A stretch of DNA of 64,000 nucleotides from Anisus vortex (lineage: Eukaryota > Mollusca > Gastropoda > Planorbidae), in NCBI GenBank assembly GCA_949126835.1, contig OX421500.1, forward strand, positions 19,319,167 through 19,383,166, written 5' to 3'. The translations under genes and the position numbers were made by a program. Under the pieces are notes generated by a model. It had not been told where the DNA came from and did no database searches. It saw only the letters and a list, made by a program, of their open reading frames with translations. How positions within the stretch are numbered: the stretch's first letter is position 1; the number at the start of each line of letters is the position of its first letter. Positions 45,850-58,424 of the stretch are shown here, one piece after another.

Positions 45850-46160
45850 AATAATTTTAAATTAAAATTACTATTTATTTTTTGAAAACATTAAAAAAAG
45901 TAATTTAAAATAAATATTGTAATCAAATTAAATATAGGCATGTCTTTTTATTTTTTACAATAAGTTACGACTATCCCTGTGGATGTGAATCGATCACCCG
46001 TCTCCAGCAGGCTTCTAAAATATAAACTTTTAGAAAAGCTTTAATTACTACATTTTTTTACAATCTTTAAAAAAAAAGTAATTTAAATGGAAAAAAACGC
46101 TTAGCAGTCGGATACGCTAACCCCTCAGCTATGAAGGACACCAGCCGGACGCGAGATAAC
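45850..46160 (-). repeat. SINE-like repeat family 3, first copy
   Basis: It shares with 46240-46600 the ordered words TATTGTAATC, GGCATGTCTTTTTATTT, ACGACTATCCCTGTGGATG, and at the right end CGGATACGCTAACCCCTCAG followed by GAAGGACACCAGCC. On the minus strand the right end is a tRNA-like head. It is more diverged in the middle than the second copy. Confidence 0.65.
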
Positions 46161-46239
46161 AAAAGTAAAATATGAGACAATAAGGTCTATAAATTAACCA
46201 ATTGGGTTTTTTATACACACACACAGTCTACTTTATATA

Positions 46240-46600
46240 TATACAAGCTAAATTACCCGGCGATGCCCGGGGAAAAACTACAATAAAAATAATTATTTAT
46301 TATAAATATTGTAATCGGCACGTCTTTTTGTTTAACAAAACGTTAGGACTATTCCTGGATGAGGATGGAACAATTATAATTCTTAGATTTTACTTACTGT
46401 AAACATTTAAGAAACGCTTAAATCTCTGAAGTTCTTTACAATATAAAAAAAAATAATTTATTAATGAAAATTATAAAAATGTAGTAAAAGAGAAAAGTTT
46501 ATCAGTTGAGATTCGAACCCAGGTCGCCCGCATGGCAATCGGATACGCTAACCACTCAGATAGGAAGGACACCAGCTGGTCGTGAGATCGCAAAATAAAT
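46240..46600 (-). repeat. SINE-like repeat family 3, second copy
   Basis: The minus strand begins with a tRNA-like head: A box within TATCTGAGTGGTTAGCGTAT, and B box GGTTCGAATCTC about 40 bases on (plus strand 46507-46520). The other end has AAGCTAAATTACCCGGCGAT then GCCCGGGG, a short GC hairpin. The two copies lie in tandem in the same orientation just upstream of the copy B promoter. Confidence 0.7.
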
Positions 46601-46873
46601 ATATGAGACAATAAGGTCATATGTGTCGTTACAAATTTATTTTCAATACGTAGCAAGAATAAAAAAACTGTTATTAGAAAAATACATTACAAGGTAATTG
46701 GATTGGCAAGAACAAATGAATATACTTATAGTAAATACATTAACAGAAAAACACTTAGAAAACTTATGAGGCTAGAACTATTAGGGTTGGCAATAATTAA
46801 TTTCACAGCTCGGCCAATACTTCTATAGGCAATCATCTGCTAATTTTTTCTGTTGATGATGTGGTTTTCCATC

Positions 46874-46948
46874 TATATAAAGCCAGCATTTGTAGCATAC
46901 CATTGTCTTATACTAGAAGACGTCTGCGTTTTCAAAAGTATACTTCAG
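46874..46948 (+). promoter_or_regulatory. AOC: core promoter and non-coding exon 1 of copy B
   Basis: TATATAAAG at 46874-46882 is followed by the block CCATTGTCTTATACTAGAAG to ACTTCAG, ending at the donor CAG|GTAAAT (exon end 46948). Similarity to copy A starts at the TATA box and stops just upstream of it, so the two genes differ in all more distal upstream sequence. Confidence 0.65.
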
Positions 46949-47131
46949 GTAAATATACTAATGTCTATTTTAGTATTTGTTCTTATTTATTAGTATATTA
47001 TTTTTTATAGATATGTTATCTAAGCTTATAACTGATTGGCATATCATCGTTTACAATTTGTTTGATTCAAACAAAGTAGGATAAACATTTTCAAAACATT
47101 TTTTTATTACGGCAGGCAAAAAAACCCGAGG

Positions 47132-50100
47132 ATGTCAGCTCTCCATGTACTATCGTCTGTATTGCTGGTGTTAAGTCTCGCCTTGCTTGTGACAGCGCAA
47201 GAAAGTGTCCCGTTCTGCGGGGCCGTGAATCCTAACCAAAACACCATAGACTTGACAGAACCTGCAAATCCTGGGCCGTTTCATGATTTAACTGTTGAAG
47301 AAATGAAAGAGGTAACAGTAACGTGTCTTGTTTATTAAGAACTGTGTATTAAATTGACATTCAGCTATAAACCGATGATTAACAATTTCCTAACTTCAGA
47401 CGTTTAACATTATCCTATCTTCAGAGTTTAACCTTTTGCTATCCATAAACGTTTAATATTCTCCTATCAACAGACGTTTAACATTCTCCTTACTACAGAC
47501 GTTTAACATTCTCAATTTACATAGTTTAACATTATCATATCTACAGACCTGTAACATTCACATATTTACAGACGTTTAACATTCTCTTATCTACAGACGA
47601 TTAACAGTCTTCTATATACAGACGTTTAACATTCTGCCATCTACAGACGAATACCATTATTTTATCTAGAGACGTTTAACATTCTCCTATCAACAGAGTT
47701 TAACATTCTCTTATCTATAAATTTTAATATTCTCCCCTCTATAGACGTTTAACATTATCCTATCTATAGACGTTTAACATTCTCTTATCTATAGACGTTT
47801 AACATTCTCTTATCTACACACGTTAAATATTCTCTTATCTACAGATAATTAACATTCTCCTATTTACTGACAATAAACATTCTTCTACCACTTTTCAGTT
47901 ACGGCTATTTCTAGAGAAAGATCCAGCGATCAAGGCAGCCGAATTCGGCAGCGAGTCAGTCAACTCGAGTCACATCTATGTAGCGGATCTATACCCTCCA
48001 CCGAAGAAAGACACCTTGACATTTCTAGACAATAATGGTTTGTAGAGCTAGTATAAATAAATGTTATTTGTTAACATGTTAACTGCTGCTTTCAATGATA
48101 TTTATATTGTTTAAAAAAAAATGCATAACACGACAGGATGCTAAGATTACTTGCTTCTATTGGATTATTACCTTATATGTTATAACTGAAGATCACTGTC
48201 ATCCTCAGGTCCTCAGCCAACGAGACAGGCGCGAGTGATGATGTTCCGAGGAGATAAAAAGCCACCAGTTCTGGAAGAATATTCTTGCGGTCCGTTGCCG
48301 AATATCAAGAAATGTAGCCTAATGAATCTTCCAGGTCGCCGGAATCCTGCCGAATTCTCCTTAAGGTAATTATCCTGTATGTTATCATTCATTGTTTCTA
48401 ATTTACCAGAAGGCCAATTGACTCCAAATGTACAAAAGCAAGGAATATAACTCCTTATAAGGCGCTGTTCTGTAAACGGAAATAATATAAATATATATTT
48501 TTTTTAATTCACCTTTATTACACATTAATTTGGTTGTGTTATTTTGCATTAAAATAATACATTCGTTAATTATTATCATATTTTCAGTCCCCACATTGTC
48601 ATAATATGCATGGCATTGCTGATACATTAGTCTATACTTGGGGTTGAAATATTGAATTTTTTTTTTCTGTTAACATACTCATTGACATTTTCCGCATTTT
48701 GGAAATCATTTCGAAGGTATCAGTACGTGTTATTAATCCAGGTGAAAATGCTTTGGATTTTTCACGGATATGATGGAAGACCAATTTTTAAAGACTTTGT
48801 GAAAGCTAATAAAAGCTAATAGGATATGTGATGGACATAGACAAACCTCATACCGACAAATACTTATTCAATGCTCATAGGTACCAAGATGGTGTTAGAG
48901 GGGCTGCCAAAGGCTACAATGGAGAATAACCTAACCGACGATATGTTCACCATTCTAACAGGGCTAAAAATATCTTGTCATTAACTTGTGGTGATTCAAT
49001 GTCAATACTATCCCAATGCTACAACTAGAGTAGAATACCTAATGTAATAAACTAGACGAAATTTTTTAAGATTTTAATGATACTAAATAAACACAATAGC
49101 TTCCCATACTTTTTACATTCAGTAAAAAAAACACTTTCCCTCAAATAATTTTTACTGTGAAATCGAACAGATTAAATTAATATCTACATACGAGTAAAAA
49201 CGAAATAATAGGCTGTTTCTTAATTTCTAAGGTGACTGTACAGCTGAGTTTTATTTAAAATAAAGTTTTGACGAAATCAAGCCATTACAAACAAAATTAA
49301 AAATAGTAGAAATCGATAGACACATTTTAATTTTTCACTTTTATATATTGGTAGTATCAACAATAATAATTTAAAAAAAAATTCTCTTTTAGTTTATATT
49401 TGCCTTTTAAAATGCTAATACTCTTACATTGTTATCCAGATCATCCATCTAAATTGTATTGCTATAAATATAAAACCATACAATGTTTTTGTGGAGATTG
49501 ATTAAATACATTATTTATTTCATCAAACTTAACAAAATAATTATTTGGTCTGATCTATGGGCAAATACAATAAAGACCTTTTCTCTTTGGCTAATACACC
49601 TGCCAATGCAATTCATACCAAGAGCGCACTGAGCATGCTAATTTAATAGCATGGATAGTAGCGCTATAAGAAATGCCCATTCTTATCTTATTTCCGGTTT
49701 AATGAAAATTTATTAAAGTAGTTTTAGAATGCTTTATAATAAGGAATTTTTTTTATTTCACTACAGGCCGTTTAATGATTTAGAAAGTGTGGCAATTGGA
49801 GAATATTTAACTGCACCTCTTGATAAACAGGTAATCTAATTATAATGTGTCCTTTTTGACTAAATATTATATTTAAAAGTATGTTGCTATTAATTTAAAG
49901 CAAAATAATAAAGAGATCTAAAATATTATTTGATTCCTGCTTTACGAAATTAGAACAGATTAGTTTTTTTTTTGTTTTTTTTTTTTATTAATTATATATT
50001 TTAAAGGGATAGTATTTTTTGAAATACATCGTTTTATTTAAAATGAGAAAAAAAGAGAAAAAAAAACAGACATTGGACATCAATCAGTTAAGTCAATGGA

Positions 50101-53100
50101 TTCATATTTTTTTATTATTTCACAACTTGGCTAAACTATTCTTGTGTGTTACAGACGCTCCTTGTTTGTCTAATTAATATCCATCGTCGCAGCAACTGCT
50201 GAAGGGTTTATCACAATATCAGAGTTGTTTTTTTTTTACTTTCAGAAAATAAATTTTTTATAGTGAAATATTACTTACCTTAAAATTTCTTCATATCGCT
50301 ATAACAAACTGGATTGTGGTCAGTACGTCCCGACAGACCCCCTGTGACAACGTCCGTTTTAAGGGGTTTGCTGCCTAAGCCACTCATTTTACTTCTTTAT
50401 ATTTCCCAAGCCTTTCACCTTTCCGCCTTGTCACCTACAAGATAGTATGAGTATCTCAGATTGTTAACTGAAGCTTTGAATGATATTTATATTGTTAGAA
50501 CAGTGGTCAACAACGTATAAGTCGTGTCATTTAATAGGCACGCATGAAAAGTTCTAGAATATAGTAATGCAAGTCCCTTCTTCAAGAAAAGAGCAAGAGC
50601 AGGCTGTTGGTATGCTGCTGAATGAAATACAAATCATGCTTTGGCACACTATTATCAAAAGGTTGCCGGCAGATGGTGTAGGACATAGTCATGTTTTCAA
50701 TGCCCACCCTCTTTTCTTTTTTAAAGATCAAACACATTCTAGAAGAAAGCTACAATGCTACATTATGTGTGGAGAAAGACACAGACTGTATTACCTTTTC
50801 ATTCATTCCAGTGGGAACTGGTTTACTCGGCGATATTAATAAAAGGTAATCATAGTTTTGGAAATAGTTCATTATAGTTAACAATGATTAATTTTTAATT
50901 ATATGTTGTGTGTGTGTTTAAAAGAAAATACAAAGATTGTGATAAATGGCTGCTATGGGTTACAGGAGAATGTGGCTGTTTGGGATGTATAATGTCCCGT
51001 ATTACATAAGTCATCCAACGGATTTTGGCATTCTGTGTAATCTGGAGGGCTCAGATCCAAGTAAGTGGAGCATTGAACAAGTTTGGTACGCTGGAGAGAT
51101 TTACAACAGTGTTGATGAACTGATTACAGGATACAATGCCAACAAGTAAATACACAATTTTGTTAACATTCAACTTTTTAAAGTATTATAGTTAACAAAC
51201 GGTAAAATAAAATGTTTACATTGTCAATATTTTATTGTTATTGAAAAAAACATATGTATATATATTTTTTTGTTTTCGATATGATCTTGAGTTATTGTTA
51301 CTTTATCGATTTTAAATACATCTTCTCTGGATTTTCAATTCATAGGTTAATGTATACAAGCTATTATTTAAAATGTGTTCATTACTTTATGATTTATTAA
51401 ACGCATGATGTTTTATCAGAATCCCCAAAATAAAATTGGAAAAACCCGAAGAAAAAAACACACTTTTCTCGACGCTCCATCAACGAGGTGATCCTGTTCC
51501 TGAAAATCCTCAAAGACCTCCGTTGCAGATTGAACCTGATGGTAAAAGATATTCCCTAAAGGACAGACAGGTCATTTATAGTTTTTGTATTTCCAATTTA
51601 TTGTGGGTTATATAAATGTATTTTCTTGTTTCCTCAGACATCGAGTGCATTTAGGTCCAGTTACCTGGCCTAAAATAGGGCAATTCGTGCTAACGTGCGA
51701 TAGTTCAGGTATACGAGCGAGAATTTTAAAGATGGGACGAGAAGTGTATTGCGTATACTGCTGAGACCGGACCCTATATTACCACGCGGTGGCTAGTCTT
51801 GGACATGGTCTTGCTGTGCCTCGATACACTCCTTTACATCGTTACGCCTTGGATGTAAGAGCCAAACGGCTCGCCCGATTTTTTTAATGAGACAATATAG
51901 ATCGGTGAATTAAATAGTCAATTGACGACAGTCTTCGATTAAGATGGAGTGCATTTTCATTTTCAATCAAATGTTGCACATGCACGGAATATTAAGGATA
52001 AAAAGAATTGATTTTTGTGACTGTGCAACTGTTATTGTTGAAACCATTTCAATAGTTTTATCTCTACAAACCCTCCATTTCTTTAGGTCAAATATTTGGA
52101 CTGGACATTCAATTTCCGTATGTCAGCTTTAACCGGACCAACGCTTTATGACGTACGATTTAAAGGGGAAAGAATCGCTTACGAGCTCGGCCTAGCTGAA
52201 ATCTCTGTGTTTTATTCTGGTGCAGTTCCTTTGTCGGTAGGTATGCATTAACTGATTGAAACGTAATTCCCTAACAGCAAACCACATAAGCCTAATATTG
52301 CCCCAATAGTCTGCCAATATTTATATTTTGATCTAATTAAAAGTAATAATGTTCTAAAAGTGTTTTGTAAGATTTAAAGCTGGATAACAAATATTTAACG
52401 GTCTTATTTAGGTATATATTTGCTAAAATTATGTTCTGTATAGGCGAATTCTAAGATAAAGTCTTTCTATATTTAAAAACTTAGGAAGAAATATACATTT
52501 AATAGATGGTAATATTTTATAATGTCTATTCCTTAGCAAATCACTAACTACGTGGACAGTGGATGTCTTCTTGGATCTCATTCTAAATCTCTAGTACCTG
52601 GAGGTGATTGTCCAGAATTCTCCACTTTGGTCAATCAGGTATTTCATAACTTTTTAAATTATGGGTATATATATATATATATATTCAAAGGATAAAATGT
52701 ATTACGATATGAGTTTTTACGGTTATTATATCTGTAAATTAGATGTATCTATAATAATATAGGGTTGTTTTTCCGATTTAGACATTCTGGGGTCAATACA
52801 CTGGCGAGCCTTCAGCCTATGACGCTACTTTCTGTCTGTTTGAACAAAACAATGGTTACCCATTGAGAAGACATTTGTCTTACGAGACATTTGAAGGGTC
52901 ATTTTATGGTGGCATGCTGGACTCTGTGCTCACACTCAGGTAGGATATAGAGATGTAAAACATTAATTATCTGTGTTCACCGAAAAGTTTTGATACTAGA
53001 TAAATAACATTCAACATATACTCATACAACATTATAATGAATATTTACATTAATCCACTAAGGTTGATTGATAAATATATACGTTTTTGTAAACTCTTAC

Positions 53101-56100
53101 CAATAAATCATTTTTTTAATTTATAATGGTTTTGTTGTTTTATAACACAGATGTATATATTCAATTTGAAGAGTTTTATAAAAAAAATGATTGCCAAATT
53201 GTATCGGCATTGTATTAATAACACATGATTCATTTAAATTCATTTGAATCTTAATTCGTAGCACAATTTTTTCTTTCCTTGTCGAAATTTCAAATCAGGA
53301 ATTATAAAGCAAGTTGGTTGATATTCAATCATCCATATACTTTTTTGGTCATTTTTTAGCAAAAATTCTTGATTAATTTATACTAGTTAACATAGGTTTA
53401 ACTTGTCGGTACTTTTATATGAGTATCTATTTTTTGTAAGCCCTGAAACTAATACAATTAAAACATGCAAGTACAAAAACAAACAAGAACGCTAAAGAAT
53501 ACATTAATTTATTTTCGAAATATGGTTAAGAAAACAATATTAAGACAATGACATTGATATTATTTTAAAATATCACAAATAAAACATTTCACTTCAGCAA
53601 CAAGGAATAAAAATAAATTCTGATATAAATTATAATAAATAAACACTTGATAGTAATCGGACAAGAGTATAAGCACGGCAACATATATATATATATATTT
53701 AAATAATATAAATCTCATTTTAGAAGTTTAAAAATAGTGATTTCTTTAAAACGGAATAATCCTAACTTACAGTCCATAATCCCCCTCAGTTAATATATAA
53801 ATAACACATGGTGTTTACACATTAATGATATCGTGTTGAGTGAAGATTTGTGAAAAGCAAAATGGCCAAAGTGTTATTTGTATTTCCTCACCAATGTAAT
53901 ACAATAGATAGACAAACATGAGAAATCGGACAAATATGTCTTGATCTGTTTAACACAAGACCCAATCTATACGTTTTATTTTATTTGTATTAACAGATCA
54001 GCCCTTACAATCAGTAACTACGACTACATCATTGACTTTATCTTCCACCACAACGGTGTAGTTGAAGCAAGACTCATGAGTACAGGTACTATAAAAAGAT
54101 CACCAAAACACTTGTTTAATTCCTTTACATGAAGTTTCGCTATGTATATAATGTTGATTTATTTATATTCTATGTCCAGGTTATATCCAGACCAGCTTCT
54201 TCACGGACAAGGAAAGACCCTACGGCTTTCAATTAGAAAAGTACATTACAGGCGGAGTGCATCTACACATGGCACATTTTAAAGTGGATTTAGATGTTGG
54301 AGGAACAAGAAACCGTTTTGAAACTTTGGACATTGTCAATGATAAAGTTACTTTGAGACAAGTAATATTTCTAATATTCTTATAACTTAATCCTTCTATA
54401 AGTAAATTAATTGTTCTAATAAATATCCTTATAACCTAATCCTAACTGGCAATGGTTACCACCTTTGGAGTTGGAATTAGGCCAATAAGTTATTGTTTCA
54501 CCAAATACTTGAACAAATCATAAAACTGTATTGTTCGTATTTCAGAATCCCAATGTAACCTATCACCAAACAAAATATGTCTCCAACCTGAAGACCACAG
54601 AATTGAACGCTGTCTACGACTACAATTTCAAATCACCTAAATATCTTGTTGTCCATAACAACGACAAAAGGACAAACTTTGGTGAAATAAAAGCTTACAG
54701 GTAAAACATTGATTATTGTGTGCTACTCATGCATATAGATAACAAACTCATATGTATTTTAAAAAATATGGAATTATGTTTTCAACATAGAATTTTATGA
54801 AGAAAAAAAAGGCACAGTTTTTTTTTTCTTTCTTTTATTGTAAAGGTTGTTCAATAGTTTGATTTAAAATGATGATTAATATGTCAATTTCTTACTTTCA
54901 AATTAATATGCGTGGTAAGCCAGGTTTTGGAAAGTTTAGCATGTTAGCATATTTAGAATATATTTTACAAATGTATGCTTGTTAGACATTTTATATAAAT
55001 GTTTCCAAATTGCCCCGAAAGTAAAATTACCACACAAAAATGATAGTCTACCCAGCTCTGATGGGTATCTGACATTAGTTGGGGTTAAGTAATGGTCATT
55101 CTTCTGGCCACATTATACTCAAGTATGCAATGACCACAAGCAACAGGTAAACGCTGCTTCAGCGGACCTATGTACTTCACTATATTCTAATATAAACTAG
55201 TGTGTAGAATAGGGGTCAGCAACTAACGAGACGCGTGCCAAAGGTGGCACACAACGCGATTTTTCAGGGCACGCAGAAGATCCCCTTAAATACCAATTAA
55301 AGTCTCTTCTATAAGAAATAGGGTGCAAGAGCATGATGATTCTTAGTTGTTTTTACATACTAAATGGCACATTAAAATAAAAAGGTTGTCGACTCTGGTG
55401 TAGAATTTAAAATAGTGTGTTATGTGTTTTCATATCCTAGTATATGCAATTACAATCTAGTTTACCTATAAGTTAAAGTATACACATAATTGAGTTACTA
55501 ACACATTTTAGGATCAACTTAGCTCTATACTTAAAAAATGTATAGAGATGTTAATATATTTTCTTTAACTAATTCCCTTAAAAAGAAACTGTTTTGGCAT
55601 CAATTTATTTTTTATTCTACTAACCTGAATGATGGCATTATATATCTCACTGTAGAGTTCAGATGAACGGCATGGCCCATAACATTCTCCCTAAGGGAAT
55701 CGGCAATGAGAAAACTATCCCTTGGGCCAGACATCAGATGGTGGTCACCAAACACAAGGACAGTGAGCAGTGGTCAAGCTCTAATTACGGAATGTTCGAT
55801 GGTTTGAATCCAGTGGTCAACTTTGAGACTTATTATGCTGATAATGAAAACATCGTGGATGAGGTAATGCGTGGGTCGATGGGACATCGGGTGGTCGGGT
55901 AGTCAGCGCTTTTGGCTGGTTTACCAAAGGTCCTGGGTTCGTATTCTAGTGAAGGCTAGGATTTCTTCCCGGGTATAAAGGGTGTCCCAGAGTCTATGTA
56001 GCTCTGATGGATACCTGACTTAATTTGGATGGTGAAGTAAAGGCGGCTTGCCATTGTACTTGCTACACAATCTCTATTATTCCGTAACCACATAAACTGG

Positions 56101-57553
56101 TCTTCTCCGCTTCTACGGTCCTATGGGTCAATTACATTTTTTTAACTCTAATGTGTGGATCGAGTTTCACATTTAATGATGACTGAAAGTTTTAACCCAC
56201 AAAACATCGATAGAAAATATTATAATTTTTATATAAACCCTATCCAGAAAGTGATGTTTGGTATTTTATAATTAGTTGATAACTAAAATATATTTATACA
56301 ATGATGATAATAATAAAATATAACCTATACTGAAAGATAGGATGAATGGAGATTATTTAACAGTTATACTACTTAGCCAAAGTTTTCCCTTTTATCCTGA
56401 GAAACAGCCAAGCACAATAATACTAGAAACTACGATGCAAGCATAGATGTATCTGTTTTTAGGTAATAACTTGAAAACACTATATTCTCTAACTGGTCAT
56501 GTTGCAAAAACGACAACTCAGAAAATCCAGCAAAGACATCATCGCTACTAACGGCCATCAAGCCACGCATCTGTTCTCCCACTGCGGCAAATACTTTCGG
56601 GCAAAAATAAACCTCATCAGCCATCTGGGAACCTACAATAAATCACAACTTTGACATAGGATGGTCATTATCATGTTGCAAATATTAAACCCTAATATTT
56701 AAAACTGTTTTTGTTTTATAATTATTTTAATGACATCAATACTACTGTTCTAAATGTGCAGGATTTAGTTTTGTGGATCACTGGTGGAATGCATCATATT
56801 CCTCACACTGAAGACTTACCAGTCACACCAACTGTGGGAAATCATCTCAGCTTTTTTCTTTTGCCATACAACTACTTCCCTGAGTGTCCGTCCATGGGGT
56901 CGCGTGACGCCATGTACATTAAGCACATTGACCCAGCGGACCGCAGCAAAGGAGTGACAGTAAACAGGTAAACTTTTCTTTCTCAGAAATAAGCTAGATC
57001 AGGTGTCGGCAATTTACGGCATGTGTTCCAGAGTTGGCACGCAGAGCGATTTCCAAGTGAAGACGCCAAAGAAAGGCAATACAAGTTTCTTCTACAAGAA
57101 ATTGAGATATAGAGCAGGTTGACTCTAGGCTGTTGGACACGCCGAATAAATTTGAAGTCCTACATTGGTAGACTATTATCAAAACGTTGCCTACCCCTGA
57201 GCTAGAGAGAAAAAGCCCCCAAACTGTAGTTTGTTTTGATAGAAAACTTTAATAAACACCATCTCTTCATTATACATTTAAGGCAGTATAGAAAATCGAT
57301 ATAATTTTTGCCAAGTTAGAATATAAATAGATCTCTCTTTTTTTTACTTAGTGTTAAAGGGACTCAAAATTTTTTTCTCAAAATTTACAGTTTAAATATC
57401 TTTTCATTTAGTAATTTGTATTAAATCTGTATTTTTCACAGAAATGGAAATTCTCGCGATCAGTGCATCACGCCAAAGCCTTCATTGGAAGAGGACTTGG
57501 AGGTTAATCCAGACCAAGTGCTTGAGACGAACCGGGCAAACTTCATTATGTAG
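47132..57553 (+). CDS. AOC: copper-containing amine oxidase, copy B (16 coding exons)
   Basis: This tandem paralogue of the gene at 21662-37859 has the same exon lengths, phases and 783 codons. Coding exons: 47132-47311, 47899-48037, 48209-48365, 49767-49830, 50727-50845, 50966-51145, 51420-51570, 52087-52236, 52537-52638, 52782-52939, 53997-54085, 54180-54361, 54546-54700, 55656-55863, 56762-56967, 57442-57553. The signal peptide is residues 1-22 (ending VTAQ). Catalytic features are complete: YVDSG with Asp387, Tyr475 in NYDY, His524 and His526 in HLH, and His693 in HHIPHTEDLP, closer to the family consensus than copy A. Cys405 and Cys432 are kept. Total span is 10.4 kb against 16.2 kb for copy A because introns 4, 5, 8, 11 and 13 hold fewer insertions. 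It oxidises amines outside the cell by family inference; the substrate is unknown. Confidence 0.94.
47390..47885 (+). repeat. 25-bp minisatellite in intron 2, copy B
   Basis: This is the same array as at 21940-22455, with the core GACGTTTAACATTCTCCTAT then CTACA and about 20 diverged units. It lies in the equivalent intron. Confidence 0.88.
48366..49766 (+). other. intron 4, copy B
   Basis: AT-rich intron without the fold-back MITE of copy A. GCGCTATAAGAAATGCCCAT followed by TCTTATCTTATTT at about 49662-49692 resembles a short LINE/SINE 3' terminus. No gene was seen. Confidence 0.5.
50501..50675 (+). mobile_element. hAT MITE N1 in intron 5, copy B
   Basis: It begins CAGTGGTCAACAACGTATAA and ends CAAAAGGTTGCCGGCAGATG. 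It is orthologous in position to 26626-26811 in copy A. The flanks TGTTAGAA and GTGTAGGA may be a decayed target duplication. Confidence 0.75.
52940..53996 (+). other. intron 11, copy B
   Basis: It contains one diverged version of the 378-bp block duplicated in copy A (53510-53680). It lacks the family 1 SINE and the MITE found in copy A's intron 11. No gene was seen. Confidence 0.55.
55045..55190 (+). mobile_element. SINE family 1 tail, shared with copy A
   Basis: GTCTACCCAGCTCTGATGGG, TATCTGACATTAGTTGGGG and AACGCTGCTTCAGCGGACCT form the central and 3' parts of the SINE. It is orthologous in position to 35490-35640. Confidence 0.75.
55210..55397 (+). mobile_element. hAT MITE N1, intron 14 copy B, 8-bp TSD
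   Basis: It starts TAGGGGTCAGCAAC and ends AAAGGTTGTCGACTCTG. The flanks are GTGTAGAA on both sides (55202-55209, 55398-55405). The copy-A counterpart (35659-35754) has lost its right end. Confidence 0.85.
55868..56145 (+). mobile_element. SINE family 1 at the exon 15 donor, copy B
   Basis: It begins a few bases after the exon 15 donor (GTGGGTCGATGGGACATCGG) with head, body and tail as in copy A (36386-36660). The B box reads GGTTCGTATTCTAG. The common position shows it was inserted before the gene duplicated. Confidence 0.87.
56146..56761 (+). other. rest of intron 15, copy B
   Basis: At 56510-56640 a GC-richer patch on the minus strand reads like part of a dispersed protein remnant, not conserved in copy A. 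The other sequence aligns with copy A in patches. No exon was assigned. Confidence 0.4.
57000..57199 (+). mobile_element. hAT MITE N1 in intron 16, copy B
   Basis: The 200-bp element starts CAGGTGTCGGCAATTTACGG and ends AAAACGTTGCCTACCCCTG. The flanks AGCTAGAT (56992-56999) and AGCTAGAG (57200-57207) form an 8-bp target duplication with one mismatch. It is orthologous to 37304-37495. Confidence 0.85.
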
Positions 57554-57608
57554 AGATTTGTTTATGCTTACATTCGATCTTTCCAAACCTTTTTTTTTAA
57601 ACGACATA

Positions 57609-57666
57609 AATAAAAAAAAATAACATAATAAGAAAAATAAAATAAAATTTAAAAGCCTTAAATAAA
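57609..57666 (+). promoter_or_regulatory. AOC: candidate polyadenylation signals, copy B
   Basis: AATAAA occurs at 57609-57614 and 57661-57666. The second is at the position corresponding to the copy A signal (37980). Confidence 0.5.
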
Positions 57667-57694
57667 TTGTTTCTATCTCAATATATAATGGAAT

Positions 57695-57960
57695 GATATT
57701 CCGTGTCTAGTTTGCTAGTATAGTGTTCATAAATGTCTTGTTTGCCAGTATAGTGTTTAATAATGTCTTGTTTGCTAATACAGTTTAATTTGCAAGTAAA
57801 GTGGTGACATTTGTCTATTATAGTGTTTACGTGTGTCTAGTTTGCAAGTTAAGTCTTTACATGTGTCTAGTTTAAGTATATTTGTATATGTCTATCATTA
57901 TTCAAGAATAGTATTTAAAATTATTTTCTTTTTAGTTTGCAAGTAAAGTCCTTACATTTG
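57695..57960. repeat. short remnant of the 30-bp minisatellite, copy B
   Basis: About three recognisable units (GTATAGTGTTCATAAATGTC, TTGTTTGCCAGTATAGTGTT) are followed by diverged ones. The flanks on both sides match those of the large array after copy A, so the locus is the same and only the copy number differs. Confidence 0.8.
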
Positions 57961-58424
57961 TCCTGTTTTCATTGGTCGCTTTACAAAGTAACTATGTCAT
58001 GTGTGTCATTTGACAAATCTAATTGCCCATGCTCTTGTTCTACTTTGCTGACTTCGAGAATAGAGCCACCAAGATATTAACTATCATAAGTCACTGTTCT
58101 ATTTGCTTTACTGTCTTATGGTGATCTTTGTACTTGTAATACACAGACTGGAATCTTTGACACAAAGGTATTGTAACCGGGGTCTCCTAACTGCGTGCAT
58201 AAACTTCAGTGCTGTAGAAACATGTAATTGCAATGCATAAAAGAAACGACGACCTATCTTGGGGCAAATTGTTGATTTATTTCACATAAGTATAGTACAT
58301 TCAATGTACAGCAAGCAGCCACGTCTTCTATCTCACAAAGTCACATATCTCAAAATCACACAGCTCAAGTCTAATCGCATCCATCTGTACCATAGGAGGA
58401 TTACTTCTCAACTCTTTTCGCATC
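57961..58424. other. spacer before the LTR element
   Basis: No gene was seen. The last bases before the LTR are CGCATC and give no short duplication matching the bases after the 3' LTR. Confidence 0.5.

Noticed and set aside
46874..57553. Copy B as a processed or pseudogenised duplicate of copy A
   Set aside because: It keeps all introns, all splice sites, a full reading frame and all catalytic residues.
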